Positions 29,160 through 39,779 are shown, numbered from the stretch's first letter. The stretch: DNA of 64,000 nucleotides from Paracoccus sp. MA (GCF_020990385.1 NZ_CP087598.1:726001-790000), one strand, 5' to 3'. A program made the numbers and translations. Notes: generated by a model from the sequence alone, not told the origin.

Positions 29160-29283
29160 TGTTAACGCCCACAACTGCGGGTGCGACAAAAAGTTTTGCA
29201 GAATACCGCGCCATTCGCGGGAATTAGTTTGCAAATCGCCGGCGACTTTGCGTCGGGCTGAAAACCCCGCGGCATTTTGCAAA
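29160..29283 (-). promoter_or_regulatory. prpE control region with TTTGCAAA-type operators
   Basis: Upstream of prpE (minus strand), a possible promoter TTGTCG (29184-29189) with TTAACA (29160-29165) and an 18-base spacer is flanked on its upstream side by TTTGCAGA (29195-29202), TTTGCAAA (29228-29235) and TTTGCAAA (29276-29283, part of the palindrome TTTTGCAAAA), with a weak TTTGCGTC at 29247. TTTGCAAA pairs are the reported operator motif of PccR, a short-chain fatty acyl-CoA regulator in Rhodobacter. Propionyl-CoA-dependent control of prpE is inferred. Confidence 0.5.
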
Positions 29284-29348
29284 ATCAGGCCGGCCGCGCA
29301 GGGCCGCGGCAGAATCACCGCGAGCCCGGGCGCAGCTTCCCCTGCCGT

Positions 29349-31628
29349 CTAGCGATAGTGATCGACCGGCGTGCCGGCGATCGCGCTCATGTTCAGCAGG
29401 CCGCGGGTGGTGATCGAGGGGGTGACGATATGGGCGCGGTTGCCCATGCCCATCAGGATGGGCCCGACCTCGAGCCCGTTGGCCTTGAGCTTCAGCGCGT
29501 TGCGCACCCCCGAGGCCGAGTCGGTGCCCGAGAAGACCAGCACGTTGGCCGCGCCCTCGATCCGGGAATGCGGCAGCAGCCGCTCGCGGATCGCCGGGTC
29601 CAGGGCCGAATCCACGTGCATTTCGCCGTCGAAGATGAAATCGACGCCACGCGCATGCAGGATCTCCATCGCCGCGCGCATCTTGCGGCCGGAATCGGTG
29701 TCCAGGTTGCCGAATTGCGAATGGCTGCACAGCGCGACCTTGGGCGTTACGCCGAAGCGGCGCACATGGCGGGCGGCGCCGATGGCGGCCTCGGCCACCT
29801 GCTCGGGGGTGGGGGAATGGGTGACCTGCGTGTCGGCGATGAACAGCGGCCCGTCTTCCAGGATCATCAGCGACAGCGCGCCATGCGGGCGCAGACCGTC
29901 GCGGGCCAGGACCTGGGTGACATAGTTCAGGTGCCAGCTGTATTGGCCGAAGGTGCCGCAGATCAGGCTGTCGGCCTCGCCCCGGTGTACCATGACCGCG
30001 CCGATGGCGGTGGTGTTGGTGCGCATGATGGCGCGGGCGATGTCGGGCGTGACGCCCTGGCGGGCCATCAGCTCGTGATAGGTGCCCCAATAGTCGCGAT
30101 AGCGCGGGTCGTTTTCGGGGTTCACGATCTCGAAATCGCGGCCGGGGCGGATCGGCAGGCCGGCGCGCTCGGCGCGCATCTCGATCACTTCGGGCCGGCC
30201 GATCAGGATGGGCGCATCGGTGGTTTCCTCGAGCATGGCATTGGCGGCGCGCAGCACCCGCTCGTCCTCGCCCTCGGCAAAGACGATGCGGCGGTTGGCG
30301 GTGGCGGCGGCCTCGAAGACCGGGCGCATCATCAGCGCCGAGCGGAAGACCGAACCGTCCAGCTTGCGCTTGTAGGCGGCGATGTCGTCCAGGGGCCGGG
30401 TGGCGACGCCGGTCTCCATCGCGGCCTTGGCCACGGCGGTGGAGACCACGCCGATCAGCCGCGGATCGAAGGGCTTGGGGATCAGGTAGTCGGCGCCGAA
30501 GCTCAGCTTTTCGCCGCGATAGGCCATCGCCGCCTCGGCGCTGGTGGTGGCGCGGGCCAGCGCGGCGATGCCTTCGATGCAGGCCAGCTGCATCTCGTCG
30601 TTGATCGTGGTCGCGCCCACGTCCAGCGCGCCGCGAAAGATGAAGGGGAAGCACAGGACGTTGTTGACCTGGTTCGGATAGTCGCTGCGGCCGGTGGCGA
30701 TGATGGCGTCGGGCGCCACGGCGCGCGCATCCTCGGGCAGGATCTCGGGCGTTGGGTTGGCCAGCGCGAAGATGATCGGGCGCTTGGCCATCTTGGCCAC
30801 CATATGGGGCTTGAGCACGCCGGGGCCGGACAGGCCCAGGAACAGGTCCGCGCCCTCGATCACCTGCTCCAGCGTGCGCAGGTCGGATTTCTGCGCGTAT
30901 TCCGCCTTTTGCGGGGTCATCTCCTCGGTCCGGCCCTCATGGACCAGGCCGGCGATGTCGCAAAGCCAGACGTTCTCGCGCTTCACGCCCAGCTTCAGCA
31001 GCATGTTGAGGCAGGCGATGCCGGCCGCGCCGCCGCCCGTCGAGACGACCTTGATGTCCTCGAACCGCTTGTGGGCGATGTGCAGCGCGTTGGTCGCCGC
31101 CGCGCCGACGACGATGGCGGTGCCGTGCTGGTCGTCGTGAAAGACCGGGATGTTCATGCGCTCGCGGCACAGCTTCTCGACGATGAAGCAGTCCGGGGCC
31201 TTGATGTCCTCGAGGTTGATGGCGCCGAAGGTCGGCTCCATCGCGCAGACGATCTCGGCCAGCTTCTCGGGGTCGGGCTGGTTCAGCTCGATATCGAAAC
31301 AGTCGATATTGGCGAATTTCTTGAACAGGACCGCCTTGCCTTCCATCACCGGCTTCGAGGCCAGCGCGCCGATATTGCCCAGCCCCAGCACCGCGGTGCC
31401 GTTCGAGACCACGGCGACCAGATTGCCGCGCGCGGTATAGCGGGCGGCGGTGGCGGGTTCGGCCTTGATCTCCAGGCAGGCTTCCGCCACGCCGGGCGAA
31501 TAGGCGCGGCTCAGGTCGCGGCCATTGGCAAGGGGCTTGGTCGCGCGCACCTCAAGCTTACCCGGGCGCGGGAATTCGTGATAATCCAATGCCGCCTGCC
31601 GGGCGTTGTCCTGTCTGCGTTCTTCCAT
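29349..31628 (-). CDS. maeB: NADP-dependent malic enzyme, MaeB type
   Basis: Oxidative decarboxylation of malate to pyruvate, a link between C4 acids and acetyl-CoA or NADPH supply. 759 residues in two parts: an N-terminal malic enzyme domain (about 1-430; [50 protein letters not shown]) and a C-terminal phosphotransacetylase-like domain (about 431-759) that is regulatory in this family. ATG 31628 has a GAGGAGAGGG site 7 bases upstream. Divergent from cdd; prpE lies downstream. Confidence 0.93.
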   Translation of the reverse strand: MEERRQDNARQAALDYHEFPRPGKLEVRATKPLANGRDLSRAYSPGVAEACLEIKAEPATAARYTARGNLVAVVSNGTAVLGLGNIGALASKPVMEGKAVLFKKFANIDCFDIELNQPDPEKLAEIVCAMEPTFGAINLEDIKAPDCFIVEKLCRERMNIPVFHDDQHGTAIVVGAAATNALHIAHKRFEDIKVVSTGGGAAGIACLNMLLKLGVKRENVWLCDIAGLVHEGRTEEMTPQKAEYAQKSDLRTLEQVIEGADLFLGLSGPGVLKPHMVAKMAKRPIIFALANPTPEILPEDARAVAPDAIIATGRSDYPNQVNNVLCFPFIFRGALDVGATTINDEMQLACIEGIAALARATTSAEAAMAYRGEKLSFGADYLIPKPFDPRLIGVVSTAVAKAAMETGVATRPLDDIAAYKRKLDGSVFRSALMMRPVFEAAATANRRIVFAEGEDERVLRAANAMLEETTDAPILIGRPEVIEMRAERAGLPIRPGRDFEIVNPENDPRYRDYWGTYHELMARQGVTPDIARAIMRTNTTAIGAVMVHRGEADSLICGTFGQYSWHLNYVTQVLARDGLRPHGALSLMILEDGPLFIADTQVTHSPTPEQVAEAAIGAARHVRRFGVTPKVALCSHSQFGNLDTDSGRKMRAAMEILHARGVDFIFDGEMHVDSALDPAIRERLLPHSRIEGAANVLVFSGTDSASGVRNALKLKANGLEVGPILMGMGNRAHIVTPSITTRGLLNMSAIAGTPVDHYR

Positions 31629-31788
31629 CGCCAGACCCTCTCCTCTCAAGATGGTTCAGCGTTAAACTATTTTTTCGGCGGAGAACAGGGGGCATCGCGG
31701 CCGGGGGCGGGGATGCGCCGGACTTGCATCGCGATGGGCGGGCGCGCAAACTCGCAATCCGGTCGGGTGGCAGGCGAAAGGTGGGGCA

Positions 31789-32184
31789 ATGGCGCTTCTG
31801 GATGCGGCGCGCGAGGTGCGCGAAAGGGCCTATGCGCCCTATTCCAATTTCAAGGTCGGCGCGGCGGTGCGCGGGGCCTCGGGGCGGATCTATGCCGGCT
31901 GCAATGTCGAGAACGTGGCCTATCCCGAGGGCACCTGCGCCGAAGCCGGCGCCATCGCCGCCATGGTCGCGGCGGGCGAGACCGAGATCGTCGAGGTCGC
32001 CGTCATCGCCGACTCGCAGGGCCCGGTGCCGCCCTGCGGCGGCTGCCGCCAGAAGCTGGCCGAGTTCGGCCGCCCCGAGACGCCGGTGCTGCTGGCCACG
32101 ACCCGGGGCCACGAGCTGGCCACCACCATCGGCGAGCTGCTGCCGGGGCGCTTCGGCATCAGCCACATGTCGGGCACCGAATGA
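31789..32184 (+). CDS. cdd: Cytidine deaminase
   Basis: Hydrolyses cytidine and deoxycytidine to uridine forms in pyrimidine salvage. 131 residues, the short tetrameric type: YAPYSNFKVGAAVR, zinc ligand and catalytic Glu in TCAEAGAI, and the remaining zinc cysteines in PPCGGCRQ. ATG 31789 follows AAAGGTGGGG. First gene of a five-gene nucleoside operon in which every junction is a four-base overlap. Confidence 0.95.
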   Translation: MALLDAAREVRERAYAPYSNFKVGAAVRGASGRIYAGCNVENVAYPEGTCAEAGAIAAMVAAGETEIVEVAVIADSQGPVPPCGGCRQKLAEFGRPETPVLLATTRGHELATTIGELLPGRFGISHMSGTE

Positions 32185-33461
32185 GCCCTGCCGATCCGCG
32201 TCCGGTGATCGCCGCCGTCCGCGACGGGCGCGGGCTGGACGCGGCGGGCGCGGCGCTGGTCGCGCGCGGCCTGGCCGATGGTTCGGTCAGCGATGCGCAG
32301 GCCGCAGCCTTCGCCATGGCGGTGCTGCTGCGCGGGCTGGACGAATCCGGCCGGGTGGCGCTGACCCGGGCGATGCGCGATTCCGGCCATGTGCTGCGCT
32401 GGGACCTGCCGGGGCCGGTGGTGGACAAGCATTCGACCGGCGGCATCGGCGATGCGGTCAGCCTGATCCTGGCTCCGCTGGTGGCCAGCTGCGGTGCCTA
32501 TGTCCCGATGATCTCGGGGCGGGGGCTCGGCCATACCGGCGGCACGCTGGACAAGCTGGAGGCGATCCCCGGCCTCCGCACCGCGCTGTCCGAGGACGAT
32601 TTCCGCCGCGTGGTGGCCGGGGTCGGCTGCGCCATCGTCGCGGCCGGGCGCGACCTTGCGCCGGCCGATGCGCGGCTTTACGCGATCCGCGATGAAAGCG
32701 CGACGGTGGGCTCGGTCGACCTCATCACCGCCTCGATCCTGTCGAAGAAGCTGGCGGCGGGGCTCGATGCGCTGGTGCTGGACGTCAAGCAGGGCAGCGG
32801 CGCCTTTCTGCGCGGACCGGATGCGGCGCTGGGACTGGCCCGCGCGCTGGTCGAGACCGCGACGGGCGCCGGTTGCCGCACCCGCGCCTATGTCACCGAC
32901 ATGGACCAGCCGCTGGCCCGCGCCGCCGGCAATGCGCTGGAGCTGCGCGAGGCCATTGCGGTCCTGAAGGGCGGACAGGGCGCGCTGCGCGAGCTGTCGC
33001 TGGCGCTGTCCTCGGCTTGCCTCGACCTTGGGGGCCTGTCCGATCGCGCCTTGCGGGCGCTGGAGAGCGGCGCCGCGGCCGAGCGTTTCGCCCGCATGGT
33101 CGCGGCGCAGGGCGGGCCCGCCGACCTGCTGGAGCATCCCGACCACCACCTGCCCTCCGCGCCGGTGGTGCGCGCCGTGCCCGGCCATGGCCGCGTCGCG
33201 GCCATCGATACCGAGGCACTGGGTCATGCCGTGGTTGCACTTGGCGGCGGGCGGCTGCATGCGGGCGACCGGATCGACCCGCGGGTGGGGCTTGCGGAAC
33301 TGCTCCGCATCGGCGAGGAGGCGGGTCCGGGTCGTCCCCTGGCGCTGGTCCATGCCGCCTCCGAGGCGGCGGCCGAGGCAGCAGCCGCCACCGTGGCGGC
33401 CGCCTATCTGCTGGGCGATGGGCCGGAGCCCGGCCCATTGATCCGCAGCGAGGTAACATGA
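32181..33461 (+). CDS. deoA: Thymidine phosphorylase
   Basis: Phosphorolysis of thymidine or deoxyuridine to base and deoxyribose 1-phosphate. 426 residues; phosphate and substrate motifs [16 protein letters not shown] and [20 protein letters not shown], plus [20 protein letters not shown]. Start ATG 32181 overlaps the cdd stop (ATGA). The catalogue of neighbours (cdd upstream, deoB downstream) supports DeoA over AMP phosphorylase-like relatives. Confidence 0.95.
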   Translation: MSPADPRPVIAAVRDGRGLDAAGAALVARGLADGSVSDAQAAAFAMAVLLRGLDESGRVALTRAMRDSGHVLRWDLPGPVVDKHSTGGIGDAVSLILAPLVASCGAYVPMISGRGLGHTGGTLDKLEAIPGLRTALSEDDFRRVVAGVGCAIVAAGRDLAPADARLYAIRDESATVGSVDLITASILSKKLAAGLDALVLDVKQGSGAFLRGPDAALGLARALVETATGAGCRTRAYVTDMDQPLARAAGNALELREAIAVLKGGQGALRELSLALSSACLDLGGLSDRALRALESGAAAERFARMVAAQGGPADLLEHPDHHLPSAPVVRAVPGHGRVAAIDTEALGHAVVALGGGRLHAGDRIDPRVGLAELLRIGEEAGPGRPLALVHAASEAAAEAAAATVAAAYLLGDGPEPGPLIRSEVT

Positions 33462-34642
33462 CCGACAGACGCGCCTTCCTGATCGTGATGGATTCGGTGG
33501 GCATCGGCGGGGCGCCCGACGCGGGCGCCTATTTCAACGACGGCCGGCCCGATACCGGCGCCAATACCGTCGCCCATATCGCCCGGGCGCGGCCGCTGCA
33601 CATGCCGCATCTGGACGCGCTGGGCCTGGGCGCCGCGATCCGGCTGGCCAGCGGCGAGGCGGCCCCGGGCCTTGGCGCCCGGCCGCAGGGGCTCTGGGGT
33701 GCTGCGACCGAGGTTTCGCGCGGCAAGGACACCCCGTCCGGCCATTGGGAGATCGCGGGCGTTCCCGTGCCCTGGGACTGGCATTATTTCCCGAACACCC
33801 GCCCGGCCTTTCCCGCCGAGCTGACCGAACGCATCGCCGAAGCCGCGGGGACCATGGGCATCCTCGGCAACGAACATGCCTCGGGGACCGAGATCATCGC
33901 CCGGCTGGGGGCCGAGCATCTGCGCAGCGGCTGGCCGATCTGCTACACCTCGGCCGACAGCGTCTTGCAGATCGCCGCGCATGAGGAAGGCTTCGGCCTC
34001 GACCGGCTTTACCGGCTCTGCGAGAAGGTGGCCGCCCTGGTCCACCCGATGCGCGTGGGCCGCGTCATCGCCCGGCCCTTCCTGGGCGCCGAGGGCAGTT
34101 TCGCCCGCACCCCCAACCGCCGCGACTATGCCATCGCCCCCCCGGCGCCGACGCTTCTGGACGTGGCGCAAGAGGCGGGGCGGGCGACCCATGCCGTGGG
34201 CAAGATCGGCGACATCTTCTCGCATCGCGGCATCGGCAGGCTGCACAAGGGCAGGTCCGATGCCGATCTGGCCGGCCATCTGCTGGCGCTTGCCGACGCG
34301 GCCGAGCCGGGCAGCCTGACCTTCGCCAATTTCGTCGAATTCGACAGCCTCTACGGCCATCGCCGCGACGTGGCGGGCTATGCGGCGGCTCTGGAATGGT
34401 TCGACGGGGTGGCGGGGGCGCTGCTTTCGCGCCTGCGGCCGGGGGATCTGGCGATCTTCACCGCCGACCACGGCAACGACCCGAGCTGGCACGGCACCGA
34501 CCACACCCGCGAACGCGTGCCGGTGCTGGGCTGGGGTTATGGCGCGCGCGGCATCGGCCAGGTCGGTTTCGCCGATATCGCCGCCTCGGTCGCCGCGCAT
34601 CTCGGCCTGCCGCCGGTCGGGCCGGGGAGGTCGTTCCTGTGA
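33458..34642 (+). CDS. deoB: Phosphopentomutase
   Basis: Interconverts (deoxy)ribose 1- and 5-phosphate, taking the sugar from DeoA toward aldolase cleavage or the pentose pathway. 394 residues of the alkaline phosphatase superfamily: metal-binding [71 protein letters not shown]. Start overlaps deoA (ATGA), stop overlaps the GTG of add. Confidence 0.95.
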   Translation: MTDRRAFLIVMDSVGIGGAPDAGAYFNDGRPDTGANTVAHIARARPLHMPHLDALGLGAAIRLASGEAAPGLGARPQGLWGAATEVSRGKDTPSGHWEIAGVPVPWDWHYFPNTRPAFPAELTERIAEAAGTMGILGNEHASGTEIIARLGAEHLRSGWPICYTSADSVLQIAAHEEGFGLDRLYRLCEKVAALVHPMRVGRVIARPFLGAEGSFARTPNRRDYAIAPPAPTLLDVAQEAGRATHAVGKIGDIFSHRGIGRLHKGRSDADLAGHLLALADAAEPGSLTFANFVEFDSLYGHRRDVAGYAAALEWFDGVAGALLSRLRPGDLAIFTADHGNDPSWHGTDHTRERVPVLGWGYGARGIGQVGFADIAASVAAHLGLPPVGPGRSFL

Positions 34643-35607
34643 AATCGCTGAAGAAGATCGAGCTGCACCTGCATCTGGAAGGCGCGGCGCCGCCCGGTTT
34701 CATCCGGACGCTCGCGGCCGAGAAACATCGCGACATCGGCGGCATCTTCGACGAGAAGGGCGCCTATGCCTATCGCGATTTCAAGGACTTCCTGCGGGTC
34801 TATGAGGCGGCGACCTCGGTTCTGACCACGCCGCGCGACTATGCCCGGCTGCTGTCCGAGGTGTTGGCGGAATGCGCCGAGCAGGGCGTGATCTATGCCG
34901 AGCTTTTCGTTTCGCCCGAGTTCTGCGGCGGCGCGGACCTGCCGGCCTGGCGCGACTATCTCGCTGCCATGGAGGAGGCCGCGGCCGAGGCCGAGCGCGG
35001 CGGCATCGCCAGCCGCGCCGTGCTGACCTGCATCCGCCATTTCGGCGCCGAGCGCGCCAAGCGCACCGCGATCTGCGCCGCCGAGACCTCGGGCGGCTGG
35101 GTTGCCGGGCTCGGCATCGGCGGCGCCGAGGATGCCGGCGAGCTTGGCGATTTCGCCTGGGCCTTCGACTGCGCGCGCGAGGCCGGGCTGGGCCTGACCG
35201 CCCATGCCGGCGAGTGGCGCGGGCCCGAGTCGATCCGCGACGCGCTGGCGCTGGGCGTCAGCCGCATCGGCCACGGCATCCGCGCCGTCGAGGATGCGCA
35301 GCTGCTCCGCGACCTGGCCGAGCGCGAGATCACGCTGGAGGTCTGCCCGGGCTCGAACATCGCGCTTGGACTGGTGCGGGACTGGGCCGCCCATCCCATC
35401 GCGCGGCTGGCCGAGGCGGGCGTGCGCGTCACCGTCTCGACCGACGATCCGCCCTTCTTCCACACCAGCCTGTCGCAGGAATATCAACGCCTTGCCGATG
35501 CCTTCGGCTGGGCCGAGGCGGAATTCCGGCAGATGAACCTTTGGGCCGCCGATGCGGCATTCTGCGACCAGACCACCCGAACCCGCCTGCGAAAGGACCT
35601 GACATGA
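34639..35607 (+). CDS. add: Adenosine deaminase family protein
   Basis: Zinc hydrolase of purine salvage. 322 residues from GTG 34639 (GTGA overlap with deoB): [11 protein letters not shown] with the two His ligands, [13 protein letters not shown] with catalytic His/Glu, [11 protein letters not shown], and the STDDPPFF motif bearing the catalytic Asp pair. The operon context with cdd, deoA and deoB fits adenosine as substrate; an adenine deaminase of the same fold (which also has STDDP) cannot be excluded by motifs alone. Confidence 0.88.
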   Translation: MKSLKKIELHLHLEGAAPPGFIRTLAAEKHRDIGGIFDEKGAYAYRDFKDFLRVYEAATSVLTTPRDYARLLSEVLAECAEQGVIYAELFVSPEFCGGADLPAWRDYLAAMEEAAAEAERGGIASRAVLTCIRHFGAERAKRTAICAAETSGGWVAGLGIGGAEDAGELGDFAWAFDCAREAGLGLTAHAGEWRGPESIRDALALGVSRIGHGIRAVEDAQLLRDLAEREITLEVCPGSNIALGLVRDWAAHPIARLAEAGVRVTVSTDDPPFFHTSLSQEYQRLADAFGWAEAEFRQMNLWAADAAFCDQTTRTRLRKDLT

Positions 35608-36239
35608 CCCAAGCGCATCTGACCGTCGTCGATCACCCGCTGGTGCAGCACAAGCTGACCCTGATGCGCGACAAGACGACCTCGACCGCCGGCTTCCGCC
35701 GCCTGCTGCGGGAAATCAGCCTGCTTCTGGCCTATGAGGTCACGCGCGAGCTGGAGATGACCACCACCCGCATCGAGACCCCGCTTTGCGAGATGGAGGC
35801 GCCGACGCTGGAAGGCAAGAAGCTGGCGCTGATCTCGATCCTGCGGGCCGGCAACGGGCTGATGGACGGCATCCTTGAGCTGATCCCGGCCGCCCGCGTC
35901 GGTTTCATCGGGCTTTACCGCGACCCCGAGACGCTGCAGCCGGTGCAATATTACTCCAAGGTTCCCAGAGAGTTGGATGCGCGCATGACCATTGTCGTCG
36001 ATCCGATGCTGGCGACGGGGAACTCGTCGGTCGCGGCCATCGACCTGCTCAAGGCCGAGGGCGCGCGCAACTTGCGCTTTTTGTGCCTGCTCGCCTCGCC
36101 CGAGGGGGTGGCGCGCATGCGCGAGGCCCATCCCGACGTGCCGATCGTCACCGCCGCGCTGGACGAGCGGCTGGACGATCACGGCTATATCGTGCCGGGC
36201 CTGGGCGATGCCGGCGACCGCATGTTCGGCACGAAATGA
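35604..36239 (+). CDS. upp: Uracil phosphoribosyltransferase
   Basis: Converts uracil and PRPP to UMP, the last salvage step in this operon. 211 residues: [32 protein letters not shown], the PRPP loop [12 protein letters not shown] and the uracil-binding end [26 protein letters not shown]. Start overlaps add (ATGA). A short AGGGC/GCCCT stem (36261-36274) lies 20 bases after the stop. Confidence 0.96.
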   Translation: MTQAHLTVVDHPLVQHKLTLMRDKTTSTAGFRRLLREISLLLAYEVTRELEMTTTRIETPLCEMEAPTLEGKKLALISILRAGNGLMDGILELIPAARVGFIGLYRDPETLQPVQYYSKVPRELDARMTIVVDPMLATGNSSVAAIDLLKAEGARNLRFLCLLASPEGVARMREAHPDVPIVTAALDERLDDHGYIVPGLGDAGDRMFGTK

Positions 36240-36307
36240 GGCTGCGTTAACCGGCTCTTCAGGGCTTTCGCCCTATCACCGGATCAAGAGAGCGATTCGG
36301 GGATGGG

Positions 36308-37402
36308 ATGATGCGGATGATTCTGCGGATCATGCTGGCGCTGGCGCTGCTGCCGGGGCTGGCTCTGGCGCAGGCGCCGCGCCCGGCCGAGGATCCGCCG
36401 GCCGATTTCCCCTCGCGGCAATATATCGACAGCCGCGGCTGCGTGTTCCTGCGCGATGATGCGGGCGGCTGGACCGCGCGGCTCGCCCGCGACGGCACGC
36501 CGATCTGCGGCTATCCCCCGACGCTGTCGGCGCGCGGGCTGGGCGGCAAGCCGCGGCTGCGTGCGCTGGACCCGAATGCCGGGCGCAGCCGCGCCGAGCT
36601 GCTGGCGGAGGCGCTGTCGCTGCAGGTTCTGACCAACCTGCAGCCGGGGGAACTGGCCAGCGATCCGCAGCCGATGGAGCGCCGGCCCGATCTGGGCGCC
36701 GAGCCGGCCCCCTCGGGTCCGGCCGATGCCCTGCGCGCGGCGCTGACGGCGGCGCCGGCGGTGCGTCAGGGCATGGGCGGCGCGCTGCGGCCGAACCGCC
36801 GGCTTTGCGAGCTGCTGGGCTATGACGGAGAGGCGGATCCCGCGCGGCTGGGCCGCGATCCGTCGCAGGGCTATTGCGCTTCGCTGCCGGAATCGGACCT
36901 GTCGCGGCTCAGCTTTCTGCGGCCGATCGGCAGCCTTTCCCCGGCCGGCAACACGCGGCCGCCCGCAATGGCTGCTGCTGTCCCGCCCTCGGCCTCGTCG
37001 GCCCCGGCCCGCCCCCAGCCCGACGCTGCCCGTCCTGCTCCGTCCGCCTCTGCGCCGGCCGCCGGGAAACAGCCGGCGCCCGTCGCCAAGCCCGCGGCAG
37101 GCGCCGGGGCGGCGCCCCGGGCCAAACCCGCCGCGCAGGCCAGCCGGCCATCCCCTTCGGGCGGCATGATCCCCGCCGGGGCGCGCTATGTGCAGCTGGG
37201 CACCTTCGCCAATCCCGAGAATGCCGAACGTGCCGCCCGGCGCATCGCCCAGATGGGCTATCCGGTGCTGCGCGGCACCGACCGGGTCGGCGGGCGCGAG
37301 GTGCAGGTCATCATGGCCGGCCCTTTCCCGGATCGCGAAAGCATCGTCCGCGCGCTGGACGGCATCCGCAAGGCGGGGTTTCCCGATGCCTTTCCCCGCT
37401 AA
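36308..37402 (+). CDS. Exported SPOR-domain protein
   Basis: 364 residues: signal peptide (cleavage near residue 21, LALAQAP), a middle region with CVFLRD, CGYPP and a conserved-looking Cys-bearing segment (LCELLGYDG), a long Pro/Ala linker (about 215-285) and a C-terminal SPOR domain (about 290-364) with ARYVQLGTFANPENAERAA. SPOR domains bind denuded peptidoglycan glycans, usually at the division septum, so a periplasmic cell-envelope role is likely. ATG 36308 or 36311. Convergent with the next gene, 7 bases apart. Confidence 0.75.
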   Translation: MMRMILRIMLALALLPGLALAQAPRPAEDPPADFPSRQYIDSRGCVFLRDDAGGWTARLARDGTPICGYPPTLSARGLGGKPRLRALDPNAGRSRAELLAEALSLQVLTNLQPGELASDPQPMERRPDLGAEPAPSGPADALRAALTAAPAVRQGMGGALRPNRRLCELLGYDGEADPARLGRDPSQGYCASLPESDLSRLSFLRPIGSLSPAGNTRPPAMAAAVPPSASSAPARPQPDAARPAPSASAPAAGKQPAPVAKPAAGAGAAPRAKPAAQASRPSPSGGMIPAGARYVQLGTFANPENAERAARRIAQMGYPVLRGTDRVGGREVQVIMAGPFPDRESIVRALDGIRKAGFPDAFPR

Positions 37403-37409
37403 GCCGCCG

Positions 37410-38429
37410 TCACTGGTCGCAGATCTCCTGCAGGGCGATCCATTCGCGGTCGTTCAGCACCGGCCGGGGCTCGGCGGTGCGGAAGGGGTCGGCCTCGATC
37501 AGGCCCAGCACCGCCTCTCCGGTCGGGTCCAGCGAGCGGGCGTAGGGCTCGCTCGAAATACCGGCGCGGGTGAAATAGGCCAGCAGCGGCTCGTCCTCCG
37601 GGCGCGGCACCGGGTCGGCCAGCAGCTTCTCGCCATAGCCGGCCAGGGATTTCGCCGGCAGCGTGCCTGCGGTCAGCAGGTGGAAGGTGGCGCGCGGCCC
37701 GGCATGGCGCAGCGCCGCCAGCATCGGGTCGTCGCGCACCGCCGCGGCCTGCGCGGCCAGGATATGGCCGGCCGCCACCTCGGGAGTCATCTGCCCCTCG
37801 ATCAGATCCTCGCCGATGACGGTGATCGGGCCGGGCAGGCGGATGGCGCCGCGCAGCGTCGCCGGCAGCACGGCGATCTGCGCATCCGGGCCGATCAGCC
37901 GCATCGCCAGCTTCTGCCGCACCATGTCGCCCGCCGGGCGCGAGCAGGGGCTGCCGGTGGTCTTGGCGATCTCGGCCAGAACCATGCGCCCGATCTCGGC
38001 CCGCTGCGCCGGGGGGGCGATGTCTGCGGCATGGCGCACCAGGGCCGGCGGCACCCAGAACACCGCCAGCAGCGCCATGACCGCCGCCGCGCCCAGCATC
38101 AGCCCGCCGCGCAGCCGGCCGGGATGCGGCTTGCTGGCCTCGATCACCTGATGCACCTTGGAGATGGCCGAGATCATCAGCTCGTCGTCGATTTCCAGCT
38201 CTTCGCCGGCATCGGCGCCCCCCGGGGCGTAGCGCGCCGGCAGCTTGCCGGGATTGAGCCGCGTCACCGCCGGCAGCGACCAATGCGCCAGCGGCACCTC
38301 GGAGCGCGGATCGGTCAGCACCAATGTCGCGTCGCCGAACGAGACGATGACGTCGCGCAACTGCGATTGGGGCGTCTCGCGCCAGATTCCTGCGGCTTCC
38401 AGCCGTTGATATTGGTTCAGCGCCGTCAT
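37410..38429 (-). CDS. Membrane protein of unknown function, possible inactive M48-like fold
   Basis: 339 residues with a cytoplasmic N-terminal part (1-105) and one predicted membrane helix (about 106-130), then a soluble domain. Around residues 196-235 the text LPGPITVIGEDLIEGQ followed by PEVAAGHILAAQAAA recalls M48 peptidases, where this place holds HExxH; here the zinc motif is absent. That resemblance is weak and by eye. No family recognised with certainty. Start ATG 38429 is chosen because the upstream extension is unlike coding sequence. Convergent with the SPOR gene, same strand as rpoH. Confidence 0.6.
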   Translation of the reverse strand: MTALNQYQRLEAAGIWRETPQSQLRDVIVSFGDATLVLTDPRSEVPLAHWSLPAVTRLNPGKLPARYAPGGADAGEELEIDDELMISAISKVHQVIEASKPHPGRLRGGLMLGAAAVMALLAVFWVPPALVRHAADIAPPAQRAEIGRMVLAEIAKTTGSPCSRPAGDMVRQKLAMRLIGPDAQIAVLPATLRGAIRLPGPITVIGEDLIEGQMTPEVAAGHILAAQAAAVRDDPMLAALRHAGPRATFHLLTAGTLPAKSLAGYGEKLLADPVPRPEDEPLLAYFTRAGISSEPYARSLDPTGEAVLGLIEADPFRTAEPRPVLNDREWIALQEICDQ

Positions 38430-38807
38430 GTCCGCGCCATCGGCCCCTGCTGTCCTGTCCCGACCATAAGCCAAGCCGGGCGCCGGTCAACTCTGCCCGC
38501 TGTCACGATAATTCGCCTTGCGCAAGCCCCCGGGACGGTCCGTGCGGGCGCGGGCGCGCGGCCCGGAAAACCGCGGCGCCTTCCCGGCCCGCGCAGGCCC
38601 GGGCTTGCGCCGTGGGGGACCGTCTTCGCCGCAAGTGTGCCGGCCTGCGCTGCGGGGCGCAATGGCAGGCCCGGGCAACCGGGCAGAGGGTTTCCCGGCC
38701 CCAGCCCCGCCCGCGCCCCGCGCCGGCACGGGCGCCATGCCGGGCCGGGCCATGGCTGGCCGCGGGTCCGCAGGCGAGGGAACGGCCCGGCGGGCTGCAA
38801 ATGCGGC
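38430..38807 (-). other. 378-base GC-rich gap between rpoH and the membrane-protein gene
   Basis: Extremely GC-rich (over 75% in the middle), with several overlapping G/C palindromes such as GCCCGGGC and CCGCGG. It must hold the end of the rpoH transcript and the promoter of the downstream minus-strand gene, but no T-tract terminator, convincing promoter or RNA gene was recognised. Confidence 0.3.
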
Positions 38808-39713
38808 TCAGGCGGTTTCGGGCACCGTCATGCCGCGCTCGCGCGCCAGTTCGCGGATGCGGTTCTGCAGCTTCTCGAAGGCGCGGACCTCGATCTGGCG
38901 GATGCGCTCGCGCGAGACGTCGTAGCGCGTCGAAAGATCCTCCAGCGTCATGGGGTCGTCGCGCAGGCGGCGCTCCATCAGGATGTCCTTTTCGCGGTCG
39001 TTCAGCACGTCCATGGCGGCAATCAGCATCTCGCGCCGCGCCGACAACTCGTCGGCCTCGGCGAATGCCTCGGCCTGGTTGGCGTCCTCGTCCTCCAGCC
39101 AGTCCTGCCATTGCGCCGTCGATTCCCCGTCGCCCGAGCCCACCGTCGCATTCAGCGAGGCGTCGCCGCTGGACAGGCGGCGGTTCATGTCGATGACCTC
39201 CTGCTCGGTCACGTTCAGGTCATGGGCGATCTGGGTGACGTTTTCCGGGCGCAGGTCGCCTTCCTCCAGCGCGCCCAGCTTGGACTTGGCCTTGCGCAGG
39301 TTGAAGAACAGCTTCTTCTGCGCCGAGGTGGTGCCCATCTTCACCAGCGACCAGGACCGCAGGATGTATTCCTGGATCGAGGCGCGGATCCACCACATGG
39401 CATAGGTGGCGAGTCGGAAGCCCTTTTCCGGATCGAAGCGTTTCACCGCCTGCATCAGGCCGACATTCGCCTCGGAGATCACCTCGGCCTGCGGCAGGCC
39501 GTAGCCGCGATAGCCCATCGCGATCTTGGCGGCGAGCCGCAGGTGGCTCGTCACCAGCTTCTGGGCCGCCTCGGCGTCCTGATGGTCCACCCAGGCCTTG
39601 GCCAGCATGTATTCCTCCTCCGGTTCCAGCAGGGGAAACTTGCGGATCTCCTGCAGGTAGCGGTTGAGGCCCTGTTCGGGGCTGGGTGCCGGAAGGTTGG
39701 TGTAGTTCGCCAT
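38808..39713 (-). CDS. rpoH: RNA polymerase heat-shock sigma factor RpoH (sigma32)
   Basis: Directs RNA polymerase to heat-shock promoters. 301 residues lacking region 1.1; the RpoH-specific box AQKKLFFNLR is at 131-140, region 2.4 at YAMWWIRASIQEYILRSW and the region 4 helix-turn-helix at LEDLSTRYDVSRERIRQIE. Alphaproteobacteria often have two or more paralogues; this one resembles the main RpoHI type. A short gap of 66 bases separates it from rluD upstream on the same strand. Confidence 0.94.
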   Translation of the reverse strand: MANYTNLPAPSPEQGLNRYLQEIRKFPLLEPEEEYMLAKAWVDHQDAEAAQKLVTSHLRLAAKIAMGYRGYGLPQAEVISEANVGLMQAVKRFDPEKGFRLATYAMWWIRASIQEYILRSWSLVKMGTTSAQKKLFFNLRKAKSKLGALEEGDLRPENVTQIAHDLNVTEQEVIDMNRRLSSGDASLNATVGSGDGESTAQWQDWLEDEDANQAEAFAEADELSARREMLIAAMDVLNDREKDILMERRLRDDPMTLEDLSTRYDVSRERIRQIEVRAFEKLQNRIRELARERGMTVPETA

Positions 39714-39779
39714 CTGAAAATTCCCTGTCCCGCGCTTTGGCGGGTAATTGTGAACGCTATCGGCGGGGCCCGGGTTCCG

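Noticed and set aside
29277..33461. 1394-codon plus-strand frame across maeB, cdd and deoA
   Set aside because: Only its last 426 codons (deoA) are real; the rest is antisense to maeB or in the wrong frame of cdd.
36261..36274. Small hairpin AGGGC-TTTC-GCCCT after upp as a terminator
   Set aside because: Only 5 bp with no T-tract; too weak to call although position would fit.
38430..38807. Possible RNA gene in the very GC-rich gap after rpoH
   Set aside because: Many short G/C palindromes, but no recognised RNA consensus, promoter or terminator could be tied together.
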